A stretch of DNA of 64,000 nt, from the NCBI RefSeq assembly GCF_007753265.1, contig NZ_CP036349.1, positions 2,203,363 to 2,267,362 of the forward strand, given 5' to 3'. The stretch's first letter is position 1. Each line of letters starts with the position of its first letter. This DNA comes from Botrimarina mediterranea (GTDB taxonomy: Bacteria; Planctomycetota; Planctomycetia; Pirellulales; Lacipirellulaceae). The notes beneath the pieces were generated by a model. That model did not search any database and was not told the DNA's origin. It was given only the letters and a program-made list of their open reading frames with translations. Of the stretch, positions 25,390 through 33,160 are shown one piece after another. Made by a program: the position numbers and the translations under genes.

Positions 25390-27284
25390 GGAGCGGCCCC
25401 TGACGGTCTCTGGGACGGCTCGCCCGCCAGACGCTCAAAGCCCTGCTGGATGTAAGGCGGTGTTGCGAACTCAATGTCGGGGCGCTCCCGTAAAGCCGTG
25501 GCGACACCAAAGGCGAATGCCGCTTTCTCGGGTCCGAGGGCTTCGTAGAACTTGTCAGGGTCGTGCGGGCCGTCTCCTATGGCTTCGGCGTACCCCTTGC
25601 CTTTCCGCTGCCTCGCGGCAACCAGCGCGTCTAACAAAAGTTCCCGTGCCGGCCCTTCCCGGTTGGCTTGCACCAGGTCCTTCTCAAAGGTCGAGGTCTC
25701 CGAAACCTTGATGTCGATCGAGTCGCTGCCCCCGAACTCCTCCACAAGCTTGTAGGCGCGGTTCTCGGTTCTCGCCCCCGCGTCGCTGTCGGTCAGCACC
25801 ACGCAGCGGCGGAAGAGCCCTCGCCGGAACACGGTTAGGAAGTGCTTGAAGGCCACGCCGTTCACGTTCACCACCGAGCAGCCGTGGCGTTCGAGCTTCT
25901 CGCCGTACGTCCTCTCAAACAGCAGCGGGACGAGCGTTTGCTCGGCGATGCCTTCGACCAAAATGACACTCCGCGCGAAGAGCAATCGCGATTTGGTCGC
26001 GTCGAGGTAGAGCGATAGGAAGCGGACCGCGTCCGCTTCGGTCTCGGGATCAATGTCTTGCAGCACGTAGCGGCTCGCCAGCTTGCCTCCCTCGTCGCGG
26101 AACACGACAACGGTGTTCTTCAAGTCGAGCCTCGCTGCGAGGTGCGTCGAGTGCGATGTCAGCAGCAGCTGAAGCGACTCGTCGTGTTCCTTTCTGACGC
26201 TCTCGATGTTACCCGCCAAGTGGTCCTGGAGGTGGGGGTGCAGATGCGCCTCTGGCTCCTCGACCGACACCAAGCGGAAGCAGGCGTAGTTTTCCTGACC
26301 GTCGCCCGGGTCGTCGGTGCGTGCGATCTGAGAAACCACCAGCGCCAGGTAGAGCAGGTTATTTCGCCCGAGTCCGTTGCGATCGACGCTCACTGGGTCG
26401 GCTCCGTATAGCATTCCGACCTTCTTCAGCAGCTCGCTCGAATCAGGGGCGCTGAACCTGAAGGCGATGTCGTTGTTCGACCCTTCCGTGAGCAAGGACA
26501 CTCTTCCGAGCAGGTCAGCCACTCGTTTCCGCAATCCCGACAACGCGACGTTGGTATCGACCGCCGCGCTTAGCTGCGCCAGCGATTCTTTAACGTCGGC
26601 GTACTCGGCCTCACCCAAACTGCTGAGGACACGATACAGCAGCCGTTGCTCGCCGCCAGCCACAAGCTCTCGATTCGCGTCTCGCAGCGCGTCGAGGCAC
26701 TCGCCGCGGAGCATCCGGAGGAGGTTGGCCTCGCACTCGTTGGCTTGGACGCCGCCGCCGTAGAGCATGTGCCTGTAGTCGCCGATAGGCAGACCCACAT
26801 AGTCTTTGAGCGTCTCCTTGGCAGCGCCGCCTTTCAGATGCTCGTCAAGCGCGTCCCGTTGCTCCTCGACCCACTTAGTGGCGTTGAAGTTACCCCGCAA
26901 CGCGTAGCGGTACGTGACGCTCGCGACTTCCAGCTTCTCATCGACATACCAATCACCGACGACCGCGTGCTGGTCCTCGTTCATACCGGTCAGCTTGGCC
27001 TCGACGAACACCTCGGGGAACCGAACCTTGTCCGGAGGGAGATCCCCGGCGGCCACCTGCTGCTTGAAGCGTTGGACCGCGGGGTAGTTCAGGTCGTCGA
27101 TGCCGAGACGCCTGCTTTGCGATGTCGAGATTTCTTGCCCGAAAATGAGCGATGCGGCAGCGACGATGTTTGTCTTACCGATATTGTTCTCGCCCAGGAT
27201 GAGCGTGAACGGCTTAAGCGCTATCTCGAATCCGTCCTCCGAGAAGTTGCGGAACCCGCGAATCGTCAGCTGAGAAATGTGCAT
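25386..27284 (-). CDS. gajA: Gabija defence OLD-family nuclease GajA
   Basis: 632 residues, slightly longer than the ~580-residue type member. The N-terminus is an ABC/SMC-like ATPase: LTIRGFRNFSEDGFEIALKP then LILGENNIGKTNIVAA (Walker A ~31-38), and a signature region near VSVEEPEAHLHPHLQ (~residue 345). The C-terminal TOPRIM domain shows ILVEGIAEQTLVPLLFE (metal-binding Glu ~443) and CVVLTDSDAGART (DxD ~496). GajA cuts phage or plasmid DNA when nucleotides are depleted. The partner helicase gene follows with a 4-base overlap. OLD class 2 nucleases adjacent to UvrD-like genes are the definition of Gabija. Confidence 0.88.
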   Translation of the reverse strand: MHISQLTIRGFRNFSEDGFEIALKPFTLILGENNIGKTNIVAAASLIFGQEISTSQSRRLGIDDLNYPAVQRFKQQVAAGDLPPDKVRFPEVFVEAKLTGMNEDQHAVVGDWYVDEKLEVASVTYRYALRGNFNATKWVEEQRDALDEHLKGGAAKETLKDYVGLPIGDYRHMLYGGGVQANECEANLLRMLRGECLDALRDANRELVAGGEQRLLYRVLSSLGEAEYADVKESLAQLSAAVDTNVALSGLRKRVADLLGRVSLLTEGSNNDIAFRFSAPDSSELLKKVGMLYGADPVSVDRNGLGRNNLLYLALVVSQIARTDDPGDGQENYACFRLVSVEEPEAHLHPHLQDHLAGNIESVRKEHDESLQLLLTSHSTHLAARLDLKNTVVVFRDEGGKLASRYVLQDIDPETEADAVRFLSLYLDATKSRLLFARSVILVEGIAEQTLVPLLFERTYGEKLERHGCSVVNVNGVAFKHFLTVFRRGLFRRCVVLTDSDAGARTENRAYKLVEEFGGSDSIDIKVSETSTFEKDLVQANREGPARELLLDALVAARQRKGKGYAEAIGDGPHDPDKFYEALGPEKAAFAFGVATALRERPDIEFATPPYIQQGFERLAGEPSQRPSGAAP

Positions 27285-27823
27285 TCAGACTAGTCCTGGC
27301 GAAGCCACCTGAGGCTGATGAAGTAGGCGCTGCGTTCGATGCAACTCTTGCTCCGTGCGGGCCTACCGTACAGACGGATGTTCGGGACGGATCGTCCATA
27401 CCGAAGTTCTCGCGTAAGCCGGTCTCAATAGCCACCCTGACCCAACAGGCCGTTGATTTCCAAAGAGCCAGCACCCGCGCTCAACCTTAGCAACGTGTCG
27501 AGATAGGCATCGGGCCGCGGACGTTCTTGAGCATCTTAGCCAACCCGGGCCTGCGTAGGTCCGACACGCATCAGTTTCCAGGGACATACATCTGTCACCC
27601 TTGCGACGAGCTTGGTCGCGTCGTTCTCCGCTGCGCGCAATCCGTCGCTCGGCGTTTACGACCCATGCACGTATCATCGAACGTTGTGACCGACTCGCAC
27701 ACAGCACCGTGAAACAATTCGATTCTGCGATCTTCGGAGTGCCGCAAAGGCGATAGGGATCAAAGGCAGTATGTCAAAGCCGGCCAACTCGTAGGCGAGC
27801 GGCCGTAGCACGGGCTGGACGAG
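27285..27823. other. Intergenic region upstream of gajA
   Basis: About 540 bases without a supported gene. It should contain the gajA promoter. Several short frames (for example 27363-27707, reverse strand) are Arg/Cys-rich and look like noise. Confidence 0.4.
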
Positions 27824-28297
27824 TCAAGCTGATCGGCTTTCCGGTTGCGGAAACAGCGAGCGGAGTAGTTCCGGGTCGTCATATGACTTCTGAACGGTGT
27901 CGGCGAACTCCTCACCGAAGTACTTGCGGGCAATGTTGACGCTACGGCTACGAGGGTTGGGGTGTGAGTGCGACTCGCCCTCAGTGAGAAGGTAGAAGAG
28001 GTTAAACACGATGATGACGCTCTGGAGAGCGTTCTGCGGGGTGTATGCGGTAGGCAGGGTCGTCAGTACCTCTTGCAGCAGCCCAAAACCGGTGGCGTCG
28101 GCGGCGTACTCGATTGCGTGGTCCTGGTTCTCCTCGAAACGCTGAAGCCACGGATTGCCATCGACCGCGCAGAAGCGGGTCTCGTTTTCCAGGTCGCCGT
28201 TCAGGAAGTGCCCGAGCTCGTGGCAGACAATGAACAGCTCGGCCAGATGCAAGAGTGCAGATTGGCGACCGGCGACGGACGGGTGAAGTTTGAGCAT
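27824..28297 (-). CDS. Zinc metallopeptidase-like protein, C-terminal half of a split gene
   Basis: 157 residues containing LFIVCHELGHFLNGDLE near residue 27, an HExxH-type (HELGH) zinc motif, and HAIEYAADATGFGLL about 35 residues later, which could supply the third ligand (Glu). This arrangement occurs in M48- and ImmA-like peptidases. The ATG is preceded by GGAG, so independent translation is possible. However, reading upstream in the same frame, the sequence continues without gap (YKQLGAPYGA) to a TAG at 28331-28333 and then into the gene above. It is most likely the catalytic half of a protein interrupted by a nonsense codon. Confidence 0.6.
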   Translation of the reverse strand: MLKLHPSVAGRQSALLHLAELFIVCHELGHFLNGDLENETRFCAVDGNPWLQRFEENQDHAIEYAADATGFGLLQEVLTTLPTAYTPQNALQSVIIVFNLFYLLTEGESHSHPNPRSRSVNIARKYFGEEFADTVQKSYDDPELLRSLFPQPESRSA

Positions 28298-28330
28298 GGC
28301 TCCATAGGGCGCGCCGAGCTGCTTATAAGT

Positions 28331-28813
28331 CTAGACCAGCTCCGGGAGATACTCGCGTAGCTGGGCAACCGTTAAGTCCTCGGCCGGCGTAAGGTTGCAG
28401 TACGTCACCAGCCGCGGATCATCCCACGCGATGATGATCTTCACGAACTTATTCAAAAGCTGCATTAGACCGGTGTTTATCAGGATCGCGTACTTCCCGT
28501 CCGAGCTCTTGTAGATTGCGGCGTTCGCCTCGCCGGTATCCAGGACGCCGAGGGCAATGCACGGGTGGACGCGGGCCGCAACCTCCGGCGAAAGCGAACC
28601 GTAGACCTCCGCCTTAAGTTGTTCTCCAACGACCGACATCATATTGAGTTGCTCCGGCGTGTAAGCAGCACCCGGCTGTAGCGCTTGCATGTCGGCCTGC
28701 GTCCGGGCAACCATTTCCGTGTCCGGGTTGTCGCCGCTGGCCGGGGCAGCGTAGAACACACGCAAGTAGGCAAGGAAGTCGTCCGCGGTGGCGAACGTCT
28801 GGGGTGTCGTCAT
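28331..28813 (-). CDS. N-terminal half of the interrupted metallopeptidase gene
   Basis: 160 residues from the ATG at 28813. It is mainly alpha-helical with SDGKYAILINTGLMQLLNKFVKIIIAWDDPR near its end, a strand-helix pair that in metallopeptidases of this type precedes the zinc-site helix. It ends LREYLPELV then TAG. The following gene lies in the same frame, 11 codons beyond the stop, and supplies the HELGH helix. No other function is recognised. It lies 41 bases downstream of the GIY-YIG gene and is likely cotranscribed with it. Confidence 0.6.
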   Translation of the reverse strand: MTTPQTFATADDFLAYLRVFYAAPASGDNPDTEMVARTQADMQALQPGAAYTPEQLNMMSVVGEQLKAEVYGSLSPEVAARVHPCIALGVLDTGEANAAIYKSSDGKYAILINTGLMQLLNKFVKIIIAWDDPRLVTYCNLTPAEDLTVAQLREYLPELV

Positions 28814-28854
28814 CACTCACCTATCTTTGGGGTCAGGTCTGTGCCGTCGCAGAC

Positions 28855-29919
28855 TTAGACTTCTTCGATCGGCGTTGGCGTGACGTAGGCCTTGACCGGA
28901 CCATCGGTCTTAGGCGGCACGACCCGCAGCAAATCGAACATGCTCTGGCGCAGTTCTTTGCTATGCAGCGGGAACGTCACGACGATATTGTATTGCGGTG
29001 GCTGCGCCTGAGAATACAGCCGGTGCCACAGTTCTTCGAAACGAATTTCGACGGCCACGGCGTTCAGATCCACGTCGTAGCACGCCGAATAGGTCTCGTG
29101 TGAAGGGTTCGGAAAGTTGTACTTGAACTTGTCGTTGTACTTCGGCTGAAAGTGTCGGATGAGCGCCGCCTCTGCGAAGCAGACCCGCTGCCGTTCCGTC
29201 ACCGGGTTGTCCAACATCCTGAGCATGTGGGCCAGGTCCGCGTCGCCCGTGACTTCGGCGGTGTGTTGCTGCCGCCCGTCGAATGACAGGATCGTGATCG
29301 GCGGCTCGAACGAGAGCAGCGCCAGCCATATTTCGTCCTCTGGCGCGTTAGCTGCAAGCTCCGCGTATATGGCCAGCAAAGTCTCGTGGTTCTTCAATCG
29401 GTCAGGGGCAGTGCGTTCACCCTCCTTCCCGTACGCCTGGCCGACGTACAACACCTCCAGATCCACGTGTTTAATCTGAGTGGGGTCGTGGAGGTCTGAT
29501 CCAATCATGCTCATCATGTAGCCGGCGTGTAAACCCACGACCAACTCTCCCTTGTCGTCGAGAATCCGAACCTCATTGTGCGGGTAATCGCACTTGATCG
29601 GCCGCTTCTCCGGCTCCACAGACATTTCGGTGGTGAACGGGACGTAGACCGGGCCAGTTCGCTCGTGGACAACAAATCGCGCCGTCATGGTCATGTCGCC
29701 GTAGGAGATAGACGTCGGGTCGAAGGTGATCCGAGGTCGGCGGCAGATCATGTAGATGTGGAACGGCGATTCCTTTGCCAGTTTCAAGAACTCGGCACCG
29801 TCCATCTGGTGCCGCTGCACCAGCACCGGACGGCTGCAGAACATATTCACGCAGCCTTCCGAGAGGTACTTCCGCTTGGCCTTCGGCCCGTCATCGTCCG
29901 TGGCATCGACAGCTGTCAT
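28855..29919 (-). CDS. GIY-YIG-like nuclease protein
   Basis: 354 residues from the ATG at 29919; a GTG at 29952, directly after the upstream TAG, would add 11 residues. The middle contains DLEVLYVGQAYGKEGERTAPDRLKNHETLLAIYAEL and, ~75 residues on, CFAEAALIRHFQPKYNDKFKYNFP. The pattern LYVGQ...R...H...E...P.YN corresponds to the GIY-YIG endonuclease core (Tyr-Val-Gly strand, Arg, His/Tyr, Glu and terminal Asn). The N-terminal ~160 residues are a beta-rich domain with no assignment. It is the middle gene of a three- or four-gene reverse-strand unit with a Cys-rich small protein and a metallopeptidase. Confidence 0.65.
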   Translation of the reverse strand: MTAVDATDDDGPKAKRKYLSEGCVNMFCSRPVLVQRHQMDGAEFLKLAKESPFHIYMICRRPRITFDPTSISYGDMTMTARFVVHERTGPVYVPFTTEMSVEPEKRPIKCDYPHNEVRILDDKGELVVGLHAGYMMSMIGSDLHDPTQIKHVDLEVLYVGQAYGKEGERTAPDRLKNHETLLAIYAELAANAPEDEIWLALLSFEPPITILSFDGRQQHTAEVTGDADLAHMLRMLDNPVTERQRVCFAEAALIRHFQPKYNDKFKYNFPNPSHETYSACYDVDLNAVAVEIRFEELWHRLYSQAQPPQYNIVVTFPLHSKELRQSMFDLLRVVPPKTDGPVKAYVTPTPIEEV

Positions 29920-29952
29920 AATAATGTCGCTTGTTCGCGGGCGAAGGTACAC

Positions 29953-30141
29953 CTAGTCGCATCGTTCACAGTAGACCCGAAATCCCGTAACTTCGTCAGG
30001 AGAGATGGGCAACTGGCCCTGGCCGCTCTCACAGAGTGTTCCATCTACCGGACAGCTTACCGGTTCGACCTGGAAGCCCGTCTTGCTCTCCTGCGTGTAC
30101 TTGACGCGACCATCTTTGCCGATGGCAGCACACTGAGACAT
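29953..30141 (-). CDS. Small Cys-rich protein
   Basis: 62 residues, MSQCAAIGKDGRVKY at the start and VYCERCD at the end; Cys at 4, 30, 37, 58 and 61 suggest a metal-binding knuckle. Its TAG abuts the GTG of the next gene (TAGGTG). It opens the GIY-YIG/metallopeptidase operon and lies 40 bases from the IS element's target repeat, so insertion probably affected its promoter. The protein family is not recognised. Confidence 0.5.
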   Translation of the reverse strand: MSQCAAIGKDGRVKYTQESKTGFQVEPVSCPVDGTLCESGQGQLPISPDEVTGFRVYCERCD

Positions 30142-30191
30142 TTCATTCCGAGGTAAATCAGGGCGACCTTAGGTGCTTCGGCCCGACACTT

Positions 30192-31719
30192 GAATGGCAC
30201 GTAGTTCGTCGCAAGTCGTTTCCGAGAAGTGACCTACGAAGAAGGGCCTCGCTCGCCTAGATGGGAGTTGTCACTTCCCCATCGAAGGCAAGGAGGCCCA
30301 GCGATGCGAAGCATTACCGACGGACGCTGTCGCAGCCAGATCAGCTTTCTACGGCGGCAGTTCTTGCAGGACGATGGCCTGCCATTCGGAGATGTGCTCA
30401 GCGCAGCGACTCTATCGCGGGCCCTCGCCACGCTTGAGGGCGGTTGGGTCGATCGGATCTACACGCCGCTGACGACGCTGTGGGTCTTCCTCGGCCAGGT
30501 GCTCAGCGCCGACCACTCGTGCCGAGCCGCCGTCGCCCGGCTGATCGCCCACCGGACCGCGCAGGGCCAGAGCAGGTGCTCGGCCGAGACCGGCGCTTAC
30601 TGCCAGGCCCGCAAGCGATTGCCGGAGGCGTTCTTCGCCGAGGCGGCCCGGGAGAGTGGGCGTTCGCTCGACTCGCGGGCGAAGAAGGAATGGCTCTGGA
30701 TGGGTCGGCGCGTCTACATCTACGACGGCTCGACCGTCCAGATGGCCGACACTCCCGAGAACCAAGCCGCCTACCCGCAGGTCTCGAACCAGCAGCCCGG
30801 CATCGGATTCCCGATCGCACGCATTGCGGCCGTCTTCTCGCTCTCGTGCGGGGCGATCCTCGATGTCGGCGTCTGCCGCTACGCCGGCAAGGGCCAGAGC
30901 GAACTGCGGCTGCTCTTGAACATGCTCGACGTCTTCTGTTCGGACAGCGTCGTGCTCGGCGATCGGTTGATGTGCTCGTGGAACAACTTCGTGCTGCTTC
31001 AGCAGCGGGGCGTCGATGCCGTCTTCCACTTCACGGTTCACCGAGCCACCGACTTCCGTCTCGGTGAACGACTCGGCCCGAGCGACCACGTCGTCGCGTG
31101 GCCACGGCCTTCGAGCAATCGGCTGTTCCCGTGGAAGCAGTTCATGGCGATGCCCGACTCGATCCGGGTCCGCGAGTGCCGGGTAAGGATCGCCCGGCCC
31201 GGCTTCCGCTCGAAGGTGCTCGTGCTGGCGACCACGCTCTTGGACGCGAAGCGTTATCCCAAGGAAGCCCTCGCCGAACTTTACCGGGCCCGCTGGAACG
31301 CCGAACTCGACCTGCGGTCGGTGAAGACGACGCTGCAGATGGACGTTCTGCGGTGCAAGACGCCCGAACTGGTGCGCAAAGAGATCTGGACGCACGTGCT
31401 GGCGTACAACCTGATCCGCACCGTGATGGCTCAGGCCGCGATTCGCCATGGCGCCCAGCCGAGAATTATTAGCTTCAAGGGGGCGGTTCAGACGCTCGAA
31501 GCGTTCCAGCCGCTGTTCGCCGCCTGTCGCTCATGCCGACGCCAGCTCTACGACGAACTCCTCGCCGCCGTCGCGGCCCACCGGGTCGGCGACAGACCCG
31601 ATCGCTACGAACCCCGCCACCTAAAGCGACGCAAGAAACGCTACGACCTCCTCACCCGTCCACGCCACGTGCTCAAATCCCTGATGGCCAAAGGGGTTAT
31701 CGTCAACTAAGTGCCATTC
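30192..31719 (+). mobile_element. IS4-family insertion sequence, intact
   Basis: The 1528-bp element begins GAATGGCACGTAGTT and ends with the complement of GAATGGCACTTAGTT; the terminal inverted repeat of ~15 bases has one mismatch. It is bracketed by an 11-bp duplication and contains one full-length transposase gene (30304-31710). It sits between the Cys-rich small gene and the AAA/subtilisin pair and does not interrupt a visible reading frame. Length and architecture fit the IS4 family; subgroup assignment would need a database search. Confidence 0.88.
30304..31710 (+). CDS. IS4-family transposase
   Basis: 468 residues from the ATG at 30304; an extension to 30229 would begin in the left terminal region. 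DDE residues appear in YDGSTVQMADTPEN (first Asp), VVLGDRLMCSWNN (second Asp) and LYRARWNAELDLRSVKTTLQMD, which fits the IS4 signature Y-(2)-R-(3)-E-(6)-K exactly. It catalyses cut-and-paste movement of the surrounding element. No frameshift or stop interrupts it, so it may be active. Confidence 0.93.
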   Translation: MRSITDGRCRSQISFLRRQFLQDDGLPFGDVLSAATLSRALATLEGGWVDRIYTPLTTLWVFLGQVLSADHSCRAAVARLIAHRTAQGQSRCSAETGAYCQARKRLPEAFFAEAARESGRSLDSRAKKEWLWMGRRVYIYDGSTVQMADTPENQAAYPQVSNQQPGIGFPIARIAAVFSLSCGAILDVGVCRYAGKGQSELRLLLNMLDVFCSDSVVLGDRLMCSWNNFVLLQQRGVDAVFHFTVHRATDFRLGERLGPSDHVVAWPRPSSNRLFPWKQFMAMPDSIRVRECRVRIARPGFRSKVLVLATTLLDAKRYPKEALAELYRARWNAELDLRSVKTTLQMDVLRCKTPELVRKEIWTHVLAYNLIRTVMAQAAIRHGAQPRIISFKGAVQTLEAFQPLFAACRSCRRQLYDELLAAVAAHRVGDRPDRYEPRHLKRRKKRYDLLTRPRHVLKSLMAKGVIVN

Positions 31720-31730
31720 GCCCGACACTT

Positions 31731-32146
31731 CTCTGCGTCTTCGGGGGGGGGCTGGCCTACCACCTAGACCAAGCGGTGACAGCTAGTTACCCGCGCATCG
31801 CAGACTGTCTCGACATCCTGGTAGCCGCCAGGTCCGTCTCCTATCGAATTGATTGGTCACGAACCTTCTGAGTGCTCTGCCGGGGGCATGCTGGGCGCGC
31901 CTCCTTGGGCGTTTCGAGCGTACGCCATTCGCGTTCCGGCAATATGAAGTAGCGCCTGGACGCCCCCGTCGGACGGCTGCACGAACGAGCGCGGCGCGGC
32001 CTGTATTTTGCTAGAATTAGCGTAAACGGGGGACGCTAGCTTGCCAAAAGCGTAGCCAACCCAGTTTGACGCCCCCGCGGTGGTTTGGTAGTCACCGCCG
32101 CACCTGTTGATCAAGAGGCTTCTAGCAGAATTGCGGGACCCCGACG
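31731..32146. other. Intergenic region between the IS and the ATPase gene
   Basis: No gene is supported. An AT-rich patch at 32003-32026 includes the short inverted repeat GCTAGAATTAGC (32010-32021), and may be the promoter or an operator of the ATPase-protease pair that starts at 32147. Confidence 0.4.
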
Positions 32147-33133
32147 ATGGCGACCGCCGCCCAAATCAAATCCTTGCTGCGGAGCTACGGCGACGCCGAC
32201 GGCGAGCAGTTCGTCTCGGTGGCGTTGCAGATCGCCGCGCACTCGGCCCGTAAGGGGGACGCGAAACTCGCGCAGGAGGTGCGGGACCTCGTCGACGAGA
32301 TCAAGCGGCGGCAGAGCGAGGGGCGGATCGGCGGCGCCGTCCCGATCGCCCAGCAGACCGGCGACCTTGCCGGCCTGCTCGCGGTGAGCTATCCCAAGAC
32401 CCGATTGGCCGAGATGGTCCTGGCGGAGACGACGGCCGGCCAGCTGCGCCGGGTCATCCACGAGTACCGGCATCAAGACAAGCTGCGGAGCCACGGGCTC
32501 TCCGGGAGGAGAAAGCTGCTGCTCGTCGGCCCCCCCGGCTGCGGGAAGACGATGACGGCCTCGGCGCTCGCGGGCGAACTCAAACTCCCGCTGCTCGCCG
32601 TCCAGCTGCACGGCCTCATCACGAAGTTCATGGGCGAGACGGCGGCCAAGCTCCACCTCGTGTTCCAGGCGATGGCGCAGACCCGCGGCGTCTACCTCTT
32701 CGACGAGTTCGACGCGATCGGAGCGGACCGTGGGGGCCGTAACGACGTCGGCGAGGTCCGACGCATCCTGAATTCTTTCTTGCAGTTCCTGGAGCAGGAC
32801 CACTCGGACAGTTTGGTCGTCGCCGCCACCAACTACGTGGGGATGCTCGACGGCGCCCTGTTCCGGCGATTCGATGACGTCGTCCATTACGACCACCCGA
32901 CCGGGACCGAGACGGTCGCCCTCATCCAGAACCGGCTGCGGGCCTTCTTGCAGAAAGAGCCTGATTGGGACTTGATCCGCAACGCTGCGACAGGCCTTAG
33001 TCACGCCGAGATCGCCCGCGCCTGCGACGACGCGGCGAAAACCTGTATCATCGACGACCAGGATGCGGTCACCGACGAGCGGCTGGTGGATTTACTCGTC
33101 GAGAGGCGCCGCACCCACCCGGCTGCGGACTGA
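32147..33133 (+). CDS. ietA: AAA ATPase of an IetAS-type defence pair
   Basis: 328 residues. A helical N-terminal ~100 residues precede an AAA core: VGPPGCGKTMTASALA (Walker A ~125-132), VYLFDEFDAIGADRGG (Walker B ~182-195), VVAATNYVGMLDGALFRRFDD (sensor 1 and arginine region) and a C-terminal lid. The fold is the single-ring AAA type related to spastin/FtsH ATPases. It is followed 27 bases later by a subtilisin-like protease gene in the same direction. A paired AAA ATPase and subtilase is the composition of the IetAS phage-defence system, in which both proteins are needed; the name is a match by architecture, not by homology search. Confidence 0.85.
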   Translation: MATAAQIKSLLRSYGDADGEQFVSVALQIAAHSARKGDAKLAQEVRDLVDEIKRRQSEGRIGGAVPIAQQTGDLAGLLAVSYPKTRLAEMVLAETTAGQLRRVIHEYRHQDKLRSHGLSGRRKLLLVGPPGCGKTMTASALAGELKLPLLAVQLHGLITKFMGETAAKLHLVFQAMAQTRGVYLFDEFDAIGADRGGRNDVGEVRRILNSFLQFLEQDHSDSLVVAATNYVGMLDGALFRRFDDVVHYDHPTGTETVALIQNRLRAFLQKEPDWDLIRNAATGLSHAEIARACDDAAKTCIIDDQDAVTDERLVDLLVERRRTHPAAD

Positions 33134-33160
33134 CTGGAGACCTGTTAAGGCGGCTGACTC

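Larger units (their letters stand above)
30181..31730. repeat. Target-site duplication flanking the IS
   Basis: The 11-base sequence GCCCGACACTT is present at 30181-30191 and again at 31720-31730, exactly abutting the two inverted ends of the insertion sequence. IS4-family elements typically create 10-13 bp duplications. The perfect copy indicates a recent, simple insertion. Confidence 0.85.

Noticed and set aside
30412-31449. 345-codon reverse open frame inside the IS
   Set aside because: Antisense to the transposase, whose DDE residues are all present.
32111-33004. 297-codon reverse frame opposite the AAA ATPase
   Set aside because: Antisense to intact Walker motifs; no ribosome site.
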